Of a DNA stretch of 64,000 nucleotides, positions 47,362 to 56,423 are shown one piece after another. This DNA is from Erwinia sp. GTDB lineage: Bacteria; Pseudomonadota; Gammaproteobacteria; Enterobacterales; Enterobacteriaceae. Location: positions 1,097,310 to 1,161,309 of the forward strand of contig OZ024666.1 of assembly GCA_964016415.1 (NCBI GenBank), given 5' to 3'. The position numbers and the translations under genes were made by a program. Within the stretch, counting starts at the first letter, position 1; every line of letters starts with the position of its first letter. The notes beneath the pieces are model-generated. The model was not told the origin of the DNA. It saw nothing but the letters and a program-made list of their open reading frames with translations, and did not search any database.

Positions 47362-47865
47362 TGGCAATCCCGAAATCTGTAGCAAACGGCATGATCTCCG
47401 GCGTAGTCGGTGAAGTCAGCCACTTTGGCCCACTTCGCGCCACCAGTGCCGTTCTTGACTCAGCCGACGAAAAAAGAATCTGTTTGGTCTGGCCTATACC
47501 TACAAAGATGCCAGTGTTGAATCTGTGCAGCCAGGCGGTAATGGGGCGTTTGCGGGGATCATGATTAACCCGAAAGCGTATCGTATTGAGACAGAATATG
47601 CCCGCAACGGAACTCAGGGTGAGTTTCTCACTATGGGTGAGGTTTAACGTCGAAGCTTGACCGAATCTGCTGGCGCAGTTAACATGCCGGTGGTGTTTAA
47701 CGGGCTGACGGTGAACTGACCGCTCAAAGTCAAACTGGACGCCGGGGATAAAGTGATTGGCTTTGTGTCACGCCACGTTGGCTTCTGCTGAAACCCCTCA
47801 TCTCTGTCTTGTTACGCCTGACCGAGATCCCGTACCCAACCCCTGCACCAACTGGAGGTGCCTGA
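47361..47865 (+). pseudogene. Structural cement protein (Gp24-like), multiply disrupted
   Basis: Starts MAIPKSVANGMISGVVGEVSHFGP, a hallmark of phage cement proteins. The frame breaks in the A6 run near 47470, an extra base lies near 47646 (GAGGTTTAACGTC), and further lesions or stops occur between 47655 and 47800. Recognisable pieces are NPKAYRIETEYARNGTQG, VIGFVSRHV and an end LTEIPYPTPAP before TGA at 47863-47865, two bases from the capsid start. Confidence 0.75.
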
Positions 47866-47866
47866 T

Positions 47867-48934
47867 ATGGCCCTGAGTAAAGAAAAATTTTATATGTCGG
47901 GCCGTGAGATCCGCAGACGCGGGCCGCTGAATATTAAGCCCGATCAGAAGTGGACGTACAACGAACTGGGGCAACTTGGCTTCGGTGGTCTGGCGGCGAT
48001 GGACTCCGCGTTAACCGGCCCTGCGGTAAGCGGTGGTCTTATCCATCGTGAAATGCTGCAACATGTTTTACCGGGTCTTATCCGCACGGCGACCCGTGTT
48101 CGTGTTCTGGATGAAATTACAGGGGTAATGAACGCGGGTGAGTGGCACGATGAAGAGATCATCCTGAACGTGGCAACGCCGGTAGGCAAACCTGAATTGT
48201 ACGGTGACCATACCAATATCCCGCTGGCTTCCTATGCACAGGATCAGGAACGTCGGGGTATTGTGCGTTTTGAGCAAGGTTTTCAGGTCGGTAAGCTGGA
48301 GGAGGCTCGCCAGTCGGCGGCGGGTTTTGAGGCGGCAGCAGAAAAACGCGTTGCTGCTACTGAGTCACTGGAGCAGGGGCGTGAGCGAGTCGGCTATCAG
48401 GGATTTAACAGCCCGACCACCCGTGTTTTTGGGCTGTTAAACGATCCGAACCTCCCGGCTTATGAAACTGCAACAAAGCCCTGGCTGACGGCCACGTTCG
48501 ACGAGATCACGAAGGACATTACCGATATGTTCTCACGTCTCGAAACGAACTCTGGTGGCATCATCCGCGACGATATGCCTATCACGCTGACGCTTCCGCT
48601 GGGGTTCCGTTCGGCGTTAGGTAAAGCGAACCCGGTCGCCAAAGGTGAAACCGTCAAAGAGTGGATCAACAACAACTATCCCAATATGCGGCAGGTCTTT
48701 TCACCCGAATTCAAAGGTGCGAATGGCGGGGCAAATATTGCCTATATGTTTGCCGATAGTGTGGATGATGGTTCTACCGCAACCAGTGCAACAATTTTGC
48801 AGGTTGTGCCGGTGAAATACCAGTTGCTGGGGTCTGAGAATCAGATCAAGGGCTATCTGGAAGATGCCACCAACGCCACTGCTGGTGTCATTGTCACCCG
48901 CCCCTGGGCGATCACCCGCCTGACCGGTCTTTGA
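47867..48934 (+). CDS. Major capsid protein (DUF2184 family)
   Basis: 355 residues from MALSKEKFYMSGREIRR with GGAGGTGCCTGAT upstream. The body (LPGLIRTATRVRVLDEITGVMN, VRFEQGFQVGKLEEARQSAAG, ITRLTGL end) fits DUF2184 capsids of HK97 fold. Intact, unlike its upstream neighbours. Highly expressed structural subunit expected. Confidence 0.88.
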   Translation: MALSKEKFYMSGREIRRRGPLNIKPDQKWTYNELGQLGFGGLAAMDSALTGPAVSGGLIHREMLQHVLPGLIRTATRVRVLDEITGVMNAGEWHDEEIILNVATPVGKPELYGDHTNIPLASYAQDQERRGIVRFEQGFQVGKLEEARQSAAGFEAAAEKRVAATESLEQGRERVGYQGFNSPTTRVFGLLNDPNLPAYETATKPWLTATFDEITKDITDMFSRLETNSGGIIRDDMPITLTLPLGFRSALGKANPVAKGETVKEWINNNYPNMRQVFSPEFKGANGGANIAYMFADSVDDGSTATSATILQVVPVKYQLLGSENQIKGYLEDATNATAGVIVTRPWAITRLTGL

Positions 48935-48976
48935 TAACAGCCCTCAATTTGAGGGCTTAATCTGTAAGGATTCCCC

Positions 48977-49321
48977 ATGTCTATCTACGTTTATTCCACT
49001 CTTTCCAATGACCAGAATTACGCACTGGAAGCGGGTGGAACGGTATTTATTGCCGGAAAAGCCAATATCATGACCAGGCAAATGTACACCCCGCGTGGTC
49101 GTGTTACCGATATTACCGACGAGCAGTACGTGCTACTTAGAAAGAATCATGTTTTTCAGCTACATGAAAAAAACGGTTTTATCGCGGTTGAGGAAAGAAA
49201 AGCCGATCCCGAAAAAGTGGCGACCAATATGGAAGCCAGCGACCAGTCAGCGCCAGATACGCCTGAATCTCTTGAAGCCGAAAATAAAGAGGTTCCGAAA
49301 AACAACAAAAAAGGTAAATGA
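48977..49321 (+). CDS. Head-completion region protein, function unknown
   Basis: 114 residues. A compact beta-rich N terminus (MSIYVYSTLSNDQNY, VFIAGKANIMTRQM) and an acidic/basic disordered tail ending NNKKGK. Its position between capsid and the DUF4054 adaptor suggests head decoration or connector assembly. Overlaps the next start by four bases. Confidence 0.7.
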   Translation: MSIYVYSTLSNDQNYALEAGGTVFIAGKANIMTRQMYTPRGRVTDITDEQYVLLRKNHVFQLHEKNGFIAVEERKADPEKVATNMEASDQSAPDTPESLEAENKEVPKNNKKGK

Positions 49322-49758
49322 TGATGGATGCTGGCACCTTTCCCCTCGAAGCATTTCGTGTTCTTTACCCGCAGTTTAACGATGTGCCTGCTGATGACCT
49401 TTTTATTATTGCAAAATCAGCAACCTGTTATTTCTCGGAATGTCAGGAGATCTGCACCAGTGAACTGTGGATGCTGGTGGTTGCACATATGTTGATGCTG
49501 CGCCAGATGGCGGCGAAAGGAGAATCCCCTTCAGGGGCGGTGACCAGCGCCACGATCGATAAAGTGAGCGTATCATTTGCTGCCCCGCCGACGAGTTCAA
49601 ACTGGTCACACTGGTACAACCTGACGCCATTCGGCCAGCAATATCTGGCGCTGATTAAACGCTGTAGTGTACCGCGCTATATCGGCGGAATGGGAGAACG
49701 AGCCGCGTTTCGTAGCGTGGGTGGCCGGTTCCCGATGCGCGGGAGGCTAAGACGATGA
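49318..49758 (+). CDS. DUF4054 head-tail adaptor
   Basis: 146 residues. FRVLYPQFNDVPADDLFIIAKSATCYFSE and ELWMLVVAHMLMLRQMAAKGES match the helical DUF4054 connectors found after DUF2184 capsids. The end is Arg-rich (SVGGRFPMRGRLRR). Overlaps the next gene by four bases. Confidence 0.82.
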   Translation: MMMDAGTFPLEAFRVLYPQFNDVPADDLFIIAKSATCYFSECQEICTSELWMLVVAHMLMLRQMAAKGESPSGAVTSATIDKVSVSFAAPPTSSNWSHWYNLTPFGQQYLALIKRCSVPRYIGGMGERAAFRSVGGRFPMRGRLRR

Positions 49759-50216
49759 GTAATTTTGCCAGGCTGAAAGCGGTCTACGATGAACTGAACA
49801 AAAAGCAGTTGAAGATCGGATTTTTTGAGCACAGTAAATACCCGGACGGTACGCCGATTGCTTATGTCGCGGCGATTCAGGAACTTGGGTATCCGGCTGG
49901 CGGTATCCCGCCCCGGCCTTTCCTGCGCCCGGCGATGGCAGAGAATGCCGCTGGTTACAAAAATCTCATCTCGCAAGCCGTTAACGCTTCTGTCGCCGGG
50001 AATATCACGCTTATCGGTGGGTTGAATCAGATCGGAGCCAAAGCTGCGGGGGATGTACAGAATGCCATCCGTACCCTGACAACGCCTCCGCTGGATACAT
50101 CCACCATCCGGGGCAGAGCCAGAAGACACAGCAAAGGTAAAGCCTCAACAAAACCGCTGGTGGATACCGGACAGATGTTGCAGGCGGTCACTTATGCAGT
50201 GGAGGAAAAAATATGA
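49755..50216 (+). CDS. Neck / tail-completion protein
   Basis: 153 residues: LNKKQLKIGFFEHSKYPDGTPIAYVAAIQELGYPAGGIPPRPFLRPAM is the typical sequence of HK97 gp10/Mu G-like tail-completion proteins, followed by LVDTGQMLQAVTYAVEE. It joins the tail tube to the neck. Overlaps the next reading frame by ATGA. Confidence 0.8.
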   Translation: MSNFARLKAVYDELNKKQLKIGFFEHSKYPDGTPIAYVAAIQELGYPAGGIPPRPFLRPAMAENAAGYKNLISQAVNASVAGNITLIGGLNQIGAKAAGDVQNAIRTLTTPPLDTSTIRGRARRHSKGKASTKPLVDTGQMLQAVTYAVEEKI

Positions 50217-50413
50217 CAGATGAAGAAATCAGCGATTTTATGCTGTTGTCACCGGCTGTAGCGCTTGTGGATTTTGTTCAAAATAAAGAAGGTTTTCGTC
50301 AGATAGCGCACCGCGTGAGAGAGCTTTCCAGCGTTCCAGAACTTGAGCGTATTGACGCTTTTTCAATGGCATGCTTAGTAATGGGTGTGGAGAAAAATCA
50401 GGGTTTGAGTTAG
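50213..50413 (+). CDS. Small reading frame in the tail operon
   Basis: 66 codons, MTDEEISDFMLLSPAVAL..., with GGAGGAAAAAAT before the ATG and a 4-base overlap with the previous gene. No family. It overlaps by 176 bases with an opposing gene (50238-50690) that also has a strong ribosome-binding site, so one of the two may be spurious. Confidence 0.5.
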   Translation: MTDEEISDFMLLSPAVALVDFVQNKEGFRQIAHRVRELSSVPELERIDAFSMACLVMGVEKNQGLS

Positions 50414-50690
50414 TAAACATCCTCAATGATTCTTCTGCTCGTTCAAGTTTTAACATTACTCCCGACAGCCTCCGGTCAAGGATGGTTTTGGTGCAAATTA
50501 CGGCACCGAAGCCAGCATAGCCCGTTCGATACAGGTATTTTTCTATTATGGGTTCGAAAGCATCCAGGTCATCAGGAGGTTGCTCACCCAGGCACATCAA
50601 AATAATAAACAGATATTCATCGATTCTCAGGCTGTGTGGAATGCTGCGCAGAAATTCAGTTAGCGCCACGCGGGGATCTTCATGATTCAA
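50238..50690 (-). CDS. Minus-strand accessory (moron-like) gene, function unknown
   Basis: About 150 residues from a TTG start (reading MNHEDPRVALTEF) with an excellent AAGGAGGTAACTACG ribosome-binding site; an in-frame ATG is at 50711. Soluble, helical: SIPHSLRIDEYLFIILMC, PPDDLDAFEPIIEKYLY, then SLRMFTNSN. It interrupts the rightward tail operon between tail-completion and neck genes. Hairpins lie in its upstream region. No family recognised; orientation and position suggest separate expression in the lysogen. Confidence 0.65.
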   Translation of the reverse strand: MNHEDPRVALTEFLRSIPHSLRIDEYLFIILMCLGEQPPDDLDAFEPIIEKYLYRTGYAGFGAVICTKTILDRRLSGVMLKLERAEESLRMFTNSNPDFSPHPLLSMPLKKRQYAQVLERWKALSRGALSDENLLYFEQNPQALQPVTTA

Positions 50691-50748
50691 CGTAGTTACC
50701 TCCTTATGCAAATTAACTTGTAAATATATCTCTTAACCAGGATGTAAT

Positions 50749-50781
50749 CACCCTGATATCCCAGGGTGCAGTAAAACTGCA
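50749..50781. other. Two adjacent hairpins upstream of the moron-like gene
   Basis: CACCCTG (50749-50755) with CAGGGTG (50762-50768), and TGCAGT (50767-50772) with ACTGCA (50776-50781), sharing two bases. The stems are therefore mutually exclusive at the boundary. No U run follows. They sit between the divergent starts at 50690 and 50816, where operator, attenuator or terminator roles are all possible. Confidence 0.45.
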
Positions 50782-50815
50782 ATCTTAAATAATGTCAGGC
50801 AGTGGAGGACAAATA

Positions 50816-51184
50816 ATGTTTGGCAATCTCTACAACGTGGCCGCACGGGTGATCCCACAGCAGACGGCCCTCTGGTATCGGTATAAGTCGCGCACGTCAG
50901 ACGACCTTGGCAAATGGGTAGCACAGTACCATCCGCCCGAATCGATCACGGGTAGCTGGCAGGCGGTGGATACACAGGATGTACAGGAGATGGGGCTGGT
51001 GACCGGCAAAGTTTATCGGCGGCTCTACACTTCGCACGATATTCACGCCATCCAGCGGGGGGATGCACCGGATTATCTGGTGTTCAACGGTAAGCGCTAT
51101 GACGTCACCGGTGATGCGGACTGGTACGCACAGGACGGCTGGAAGTCTGTTCTTTGCATTGAGGCTGGAAACTATGACGGATAA
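50816..51184 (+). CDS. Head-tail joining / collar protein
   Basis: 122 residues from MFGNLYNVAARVIPQQTALWYRY, start set by GTGGAGGACAAATA. YDVTGDADWYAQDGWKSVLCIEA resembles small neck proteins of DUF3383-type myoviruses. Assignment is mainly by position. Confidence 0.65.
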   Translation: MFGNLYNVAARVIPQQTALWYRYKSRTSDDLGKWVAQYHPPESITGSWQAVDTQDVQEMGLVTGKVYRRLYTSHDIHAIQRGDAPDYLVFNGKRYDVTGDADWYAQDGWKSVLCIEAGNYDG

Positions 51185-51689
51185 CGAAGTTTATATCGCC
51201 ATCCGACACCAGATGCTGGCGCAAATGAATGGTGCGGGGCTTTCGATACCTGTTGTTGCCGGTTTCCAGTCAACAAAGCAGGGGAGGGAAGATAGCTTTG
51301 TGATGTTCTTTCCCATCAACGAGGCAGGCCACGGATGGCAGTCGCGAAACTATCATGTTGCTGGCACGGATGCGAATCACAAAGAAACTCAGTTGGTAGA
51401 AAAAACGTTGCAGGTTCAGGGGCTGGTTTCCGATGCCAGTGAACTTACAGCGACCGACCTGACTGCCACGGTTCGAATGATAGTGAACTCACTACCTTTT
51501 GTTGATGCGCTAAAAAAACAGGGTGTGGGGATACAACGTGCTTCTGGTATTCGAACGCCTTATTTTATCAATGACCAGGGGGATTATGAACAGAACCCCT
51601 CGTTTGATTTTAACGTCACATTCCACCGCGAAATATTCCTAAACACCACGGCAGTAAAAGCGCTTTATCCTGATATTCACCGCATTTAA
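51174..51689 (+). CDS. Neck/tail terminator protein (LIC_12616-like)
   Basis: 171 residues from MTDNEVYIAIRHQM, overlapping the previous gene by 11 bases. GIQRASGIRTPYFINDQGDYEQNPSFDFNVTFHREI is the conserved C-terminal region of this tail-terminator family, placed just before the sheath gene. It caps the growing tail. Confidence 0.78.
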   Translation: MTDNEVYIAIRHQMLAQMNGAGLSIPVVAGFQSTKQGREDSFVMFFPINEAGHGWQSRNYHVAGTDANHKETQLVEKTLQVQGLVSDASELTATDLTATVRMIVNSLPFVDALKKQGVGIQRASGIRTPYFINDQGDYEQNPSFDFNVTFHREIFLNTTAVKALYPDIHRI

Positions 51690-51702
51690 TTAAGGTTTAA
51701 CC

Positions 51703-53190
51703 ATGCCAATCAAACAAACACGCTATGTCAGCATTGCGAGTGCGGTTATTGGCGCGTCTGCTGTACCGATGCGCAAACTGACGGGCCGCATATTCTCTCA
51801 AAACGCAAAAATTCCATCGGGTGATGTGCTGGAATTCGCCAGCGGTCAAATTGATGAGTTTCTGGGGAGCAGCTCTCCCGAAGCGAATTTTTCCCGGCAA
51901 TATTTCAGCTATACCAGCCCGGCTCCCGTCAATAAACCGAGAGAATTGCAGGTAGCACCTTGGGTAGTAACCGGTCGGGCACCGACTCTTTCGGGAGGTA
52001 ATGCGGCCAGTCTGGATGAGTTGAAGGCGATCACTACCGGAACACTCACGGTGATTATCGGTAATATTCGTAAGGAACTCACCGAAATCGATCTTTCTAC
52101 GGTCAAGTCCTACGCAGATGTTGCCTCGACCGTACAGCAAAAGCTAACGGCTGAATCTGAACCCGCTTTCGCTTCTGCCAGAGTGACCTTTATCGCTATT
52201 AGCGGCACGTTTGAACTCGGTGGTGGCGTGCCGGAACGAGCAAACATCAACGTTGAGTCTTCCGCTCTTGCGGATGCGATGGGTTTATCTCGCGGACAAG
52301 TCTTTCCCGGAAACACCGCACAAACCCCGCTGGAAGCCTTTATGGCGGCCGAAAAAATCTCAGATTCGTTCGGCAGTGCGACTTTTATCGACCCACTGAC
52401 GCTCGAGCAGGCCGTTGCCCTGGCTCAGTATGTGGCAGGTGAGAATGTGAAATACCAGCTACATCTGAATATTTCCGCAACGGATACGGAGGATTTTAGC
52501 GCGGCGCTGACAGGCACTGCGTCAACGGCGCTGAACCTGAAAACCGAAGAAAATTTTTATGCTCAGGCGTTACCTATGGCGGTCATGGCGGCAACGGACT
52601 ATGACCGTACAAATGCCACCACCAACTATATGTTTCGTCAGTTTGGCGTGACGTTCCCGGCACAGGTAACCGCTGATCTGGACGCCGATAAGCTGGATAA
52701 ATTGCGCGTCAACTATTACGGCGAAACGGCGGTGGCGGGTTCACAAATTGCATTTTACCAGCGTGGTTTTCTGTGCGGGCCCGGTACCGCACCGCTGGAC
52801 ATGAGTGTTCATGCCAATGAGCAGTGGTTAAAGGCATACATTGCACAGCAATGGTTTTCTTTATTGCTGGCGACGCGGGGCGTACCTGCAAACCGCGATG
52901 GCGAGGCCAGGGCAATGATGATTATTGCCGGAGCCGTGACCAAAGCAGTGAATAACGGCACCATCCTGCCCGGTAAAACGCTCTCGGATGTGCAGAAACT
53001 CGCGGTGGCCGATGCGTCTGGTGACGATTTAGCGTGGCACGATATTCAGGACAAAGGCTACTGGTACAACGCACAGATTGTTGAAAGTACCGGGCCATCT
53101 GGCTTGCCGGAATACGTGATGAAATACGTACTGATTTACGGCAAAGGCGACTGGGTACGTAAGGTCGAAGGCTCGCACAACCTGGTATAA
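51703..53190 (+). CDS. Contractile tail sheath (DUF3383)
   Basis: 495 residues. The N terminus (RYVSIASAVIGASAVPMRKLTGRIF) and FRQFGVTFPAQVTADLDADKLDKLRVNYYG match DUF3383 sheath proteins; the C-terminal KGYWYNAQIVES and GDWVRKVEGSHNLV form the interlocking strands. Shows the phage is a myovirus. Followed 10 bases later by the tube gene. Confidence 0.9.
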   Translation: MPIKQTRYVSIASAVIGASAVPMRKLTGRIFSQNAKIPSGDVLEFASGQIDEFLGSSSPEANFSRQYFSYTSPAPVNKPRELQVAPWVVTGRAPTLSGGNAASLDELKAITTGTLTVIIGNIRKELTEIDLSTVKSYADVASTVQQKLTAESEPAFASARVTFIAISGTFELGGGVPERANINVESSALADAMGLSRGQVFPGNTAQTPLEAFMAAEKISDSFGSATFIDPLTLEQAVALAQYVAGENVKYQLHLNISATDTEDFSAALTGTASTALNLKTEENFYAQALPMAVMAATDYDRTNATTNYMFRQFGVTFPAQVTADLDADKLDKLRVNYYGETAVAGSQIAFYQRGFLCGPGTAPLDMSVHANEQWLKAYIAQQWFSLLLATRGVPANRDGEARAMMIIAGAVTKAVNNGTILPGKTLSDVQKLAVADASGDDLAWHDIQDKGYWYNAQIVESTGPSGLPEYVMKYVLIYGKGDWVRKVEGSHNLV

Positions 53191-53200
53191 GGAATAAACA

Positions 53201-53653
53201 ATGAATGATGTATCTGCAACCGGCCTCAGCCTGTTGGTTCAGGCCAGTACAACTTTTCCGGCAGGGATACTGGTAACGGCTTTCGCCGATGATGCCGATC
53301 CGTTCGATCTGCCTGCTGTCGATATCGCCCAGACCGGCATGGATATCAATGGCAATCTGGTGTCCTGGTCAACACCAACCCCGCAGGCTGTGACGATAAA
53401 CGTGCTACCGGGGAGTGAAGAAGATCAGAATCTGGCGATCCTGCTGGAGGCCAACACGGCGAAACGTGGCCGCAGACATGCTGGAGATATTATTACTCTC
53501 GTGGCGTCCTACGGTGACGGCGCGACCACTACCGCGCGAAACGGGAAAATCACCAACGGTAGTCGGGGTAACTCCGCTGCCAGCGGTGGGCGTCTTAAAT
53601 CAAAGGCTTATACCTTTGTGTTCCAGGACTTTGACAGTACGCGCGTTCGTTAA
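53201..53653 (+). CDS. Tail tube protein
   Basis: 150 residues. ASTTFPAGILVTAFADDADPFD, TINVLPGSEEDQNLAILLEANTAKRG and YTFVFQDFDSTRVR are typical of tube subunits encoded after DUF3383 sheaths. Forms the inner tube through which DNA passes. Confidence 0.85.
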   Translation: MNDVSATGLSLLVQASTTFPAGILVTAFADDADPFDLPAVDIAQTGMDINGNLVSWSTPTPQAVTINVLPGSEEDQNLAILLEANTAKRGRRHAGDIITLVASYGDGATTTARNGKITNGSRGNSAASGGRLKSKAYTFVFQDFDSTRVR

Positions 53654-53694
53654 CTATCAGGCGGGAACATCCCGCCTTTTTTATTGGGGCCATT

Positions 53695-54236
53695 ATGCTC
53701 ATTAAGCCGAAAGATATTGAAATTAAAGATGTTGATGGTGAGATGCACACCTTTGTGATCAGCCGACTGCCCGCTACGCTGGGGCGTGAAATCCTGGCAA
53801 AATATCCGCTATCGAACGCACCTAAAATTGGCGACTACGAAATCAGTAAAGAAGCCATGCTGAAAATGATGGCTCATGTGGCAGTCGTGCGGGATGGTGC
53901 GGAAATTTGCCTGAAAACCCAGACGCTGATTGATAACCATGTACCGGACGGTGAAGCGCTGATCCGCCTTGAACTGGAGATGCTGAGGTACAACACCAGT
54001 TTTTTCGGCAACGCCGGGAGCAAAGGTTTCCTGCCTTACCTGCTGGGCAAAATCAGCGATTCGCTCCCGTCGATTATAAAAACGCTGATGGATTCTTTGC
54101 AGTCATCATCTCAGAAAAACTCGCCAGCTTCACAGAACTCAAAACCTCAATAGACCTGGAAGAGGCGATGGACTTGTGGGAAATCGCTGTGACCAACCGC
54201 TATAACGAGGCGCTCGCCGCCGCAGGAAACCGATAA
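53695..54236 (+). CDS. Tail assembly chaperone with -1 programmed frameshift product
   Basis: The zero-frame product (53695-54153, 152 residues) ends ...SQKNSPASQNSKPQ. A second frame without its own start continues from the same region to TAA at 54234-54236 and encodes LASFTELKTSIDLEEAMDLW... ending AAAGNR. A shift of -1 at GAAAAAC (54114-54120) joins them into about 180 residues. Such G/GT pairs directly before the tape measure gene are conserved in long-tailed phages; they chaperone the tape measure protein. Confidence 0.85.
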
Positions 54237-55912
54237 TGTCTCTGTTAGATACCTTTGTGCAGGTGTTTGAATTCGACACCCGGCAGGCCGACGCGGCGTT
54301 TAAAAATGTTCAGCGTTCTACCGACGATATTATTGATGGTATGAAACAGGCCCAGCATGAAGCCGATAAAGCGGCAAAAAGCGTCAGTGATTTTGCCAGC
54401 GGCACGGAAACCAGCGTTGCCGCATTAGCCCGGAAAACCCTTGGGGTACTCGGCGTATTGTTGGGGGTATCTTCCATTTTCAGCGAGTCTGTTTCACGCG
54501 CGGAGGAAGTGGAGGCGCTTGATAAGCTGGGCAAGAAGATCAATGTGGCAACGGCGGATGTGGATGCTTTCGCAGGTTCAGTTGCCGAACTGGGGGGCGC
54601 GAGGGAAAGCGCTCAGGCTGATTTGTCGGCAATGGCAAAAGCCTTTGGCGGCACCACGGACTCTATGGAGAAAATCCTCGCTACAGCAGATAAAGTAAAG
54701 GGGATGAACTTTGATAAAGCCAAAGCGCACCTTGCAAACCTGGGGGTGACGGACGACAAAACGATTGAGTTGATGATGAAGGGCCGTCATGAGATGGAAC
54801 GCATGATGGGCCTTCAAAAAGAATACTCTGGCATTACCAAAGAGAGTATTGAACAGTCCCGGCGCTTTAACCAGGCCATGCAGGGGTTCAGGCAATCATC
54901 CGGCCTGTTAAAAAACAGCTTCCTCGAAATGGTGTTGCCTTACCTGACTAAGGGCATGGAATTCTTAAGTAAATTTGTTGGTTTTTGCCGGGAAAATAAG
55001 AACCTCATCATCGGTTTTTTCCTCGCGGTCGGTGTGGCGGTTGCAGCGTACTACGTTCCTCCGATGCTTGCCGCCGCCGCTGCCACGCTGGCAGCAACCT
55101 GGCCAATACTCGCTATTATCGCCATCATTGCCGCGCTTGCCGCCGCGTTCGCGCTGGTTTACGACGACATCATGAATTTTATCGACGGTAATGATTCAAT
55201 GATCGGGCGAATTCTTGATGCCTATCCTGAACTTAAACAGGTCATTATGACGCTGTGGGAAGCATTTAAGACCCTGTTTGAGTACCTGAAAATAGCCGCT
55301 AAATTCGTTGCTGATGTGGTGGTTGATGCTTACAACACAATGAATAACGCCCTGAACCAGTTTATTGGCTGGTTGCTGGAGTCAATAAAAAGTCTGGTTA
55401 AATGGGGATCACAGTTTGGGGGCGTCTTCGATAACGTGGCGGATGCCGTTGTCGGCATATTTACCTGGATGTGGGAGCAGGTGCAGAAGGTGATTGGCTG
55501 GATAAGCGGCGGTCTGGATACAATCCAGAAAGGCTGGTCAAAAGTGAAGGGCTGGTTCGGTGCTGATGATGAAAAAGAACTCACCGTAGAGCGCAAAATC
55601 AGCGCTGAGGGAGAGGTGACGCACCGTATTCCCGAAGCTGAACCTCCCTCACCACAGCAGGATACACAGAATATGGTCGAGCAGGGAAAAGCCCAGATTG
55701 CAGCGGCGAATAATCACCCTCTTAACCCTGTGACCAGCCAGGCGATCAGCAATCGATCCAGCGTGAAGAATGAAACCACCCTGAATATTGGGGAAGTGAA
55801 GGTTGAAACCAAAGCAACCGATGCTAAAGGCATGGCGGCGGGCACGAAAGACGCATTGCAGGAGCAGTTGCAGGATTTGGGGCAGCAAACGCAAACGGGG
55901 CTGGCAATATGA
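54236..55912 (+). CDS. Tape measure protein
   Basis: 558 residues. N-terminal coiled coil (VFEFDTRQADAAFKNVQRS..), hydrophobic segments (residues 262-315, LIIGFFLAVGVAVAAYYV, TWPILAIIAIIAALAAAFAL) for membrane insertion at ejection, amphipathic middle, and a disordered C terminus. Length suggests a tail of somewhat under 100 nm by the usual proportionality. The start overlaps the chaperone extension stop by one base. Confidence 0.92.
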   Translation: MSLLDTFVQVFEFDTRQADAAFKNVQRSTDDIIDGMKQAQHEADKAAKSVSDFASGTETSVAALARKTLGVLGVLLGVSSIFSESVSRAEEVEALDKLGKKINVATADVDAFAGSVAELGGARESAQADLSAMAKAFGGTTDSMEKILATADKVKGMNFDKAKAHLANLGVTDDKTIELMMKGRHEMERMMGLQKEYSGITKESIEQSRRFNQAMQGFRQSSGLLKNSFLEMVLPYLTKGMEFLSKFVGFCRENKNLIIGFFLAVGVAVAAYYVPPMLAAAAATLAATWPILAIIAIIAALAAAFALVYDDIMNFIDGNDSMIGRILDAYPELKQVIMTLWEAFKTLFEYLKIAAKFVADVVVDAYNTMNNALNQFIGWLLESIKSLVKWGSQFGGVFDNVADAVVGIFTWMWEQVQKVIGWISGGLDTIQKGWSKVKGWFGADDEKELTVERKISAEGEVTHRIPEAEPPSPQQDTQNMVEQGKAQIAAANNHPLNPVTSQAISNRSSVKNETTLNIGEVKVETKATDAKGMAAGTKDALQEQLQDLGQQTQTGLAI

Positions 55913-56418
55913 TCACTGACGTAAAAATCTTCGATACCGACAGTTTTACCACGTTGTTTGAAACCGCCAGCCCGATAAAAATCAATGTCCGCGACGAGCA
56001 CAAGGCCACCACTTCTCAGGTCGAGTCAGGGGAAACCCGTAGCGATCATGTTGTTGTGCAGGCCGTGGAAATTGGCATGGATCTGATTTTATCCGGTGAG
56101 CTTAAAAATGCTTTTGGCCTGATGCAACAAGCCTGGGAACAGAACAAGCTGGTAGGCATTCAGACCAGAGTTAAAACCTACCAGCCCATGCTGCTGGTCA
56201 ATTTCTACCACGATGAGACTGCTGAGATGGCCGATGCTATCCAGTTGTCTTTACGGTTCACCGAGTGGCGCAGTGTAACACCCGAATACGGAGATCTACC
56301 GCCCAAAAAAGTTCAGAAGCCCTCACAGTCCAGTACCGTTAAAAGGGGCGGTGCACAGACAAAATCGGTATCCGAAGAACGGAAAAAATCGGTTTTGGTC
56401 AGGGTATTGGGAGGATAA
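55909..56418 (+). CDS. Dit-like baseplate/distal tail protein
   Basis: 169 residues. MITDVKIFDTDSFTTLFETASPIKINVRDEHKATTSQ... with an N-terminal beta-domain common to Dit-like proteins following tape measure genes; the C-terminal 40 residues are basic and disordered. Overlaps the tape measure stop by ATGA. Confidence 0.75.
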   Translation: MITDVKIFDTDSFTTLFETASPIKINVRDEHKATTSQVESGETRSDHVVVQAVEIGMDLILSGELKNAFGLMQQAWEQNKLVGIQTRVKTYQPMLLVNFYHDETAEMADAIQLSLRFTEWRSVTPEYGDLPPKKVQKPSQSSTVKRGGAQTKSVSEERKKSVLVRVLGG

Positions 56419-56423
56419 ACACG

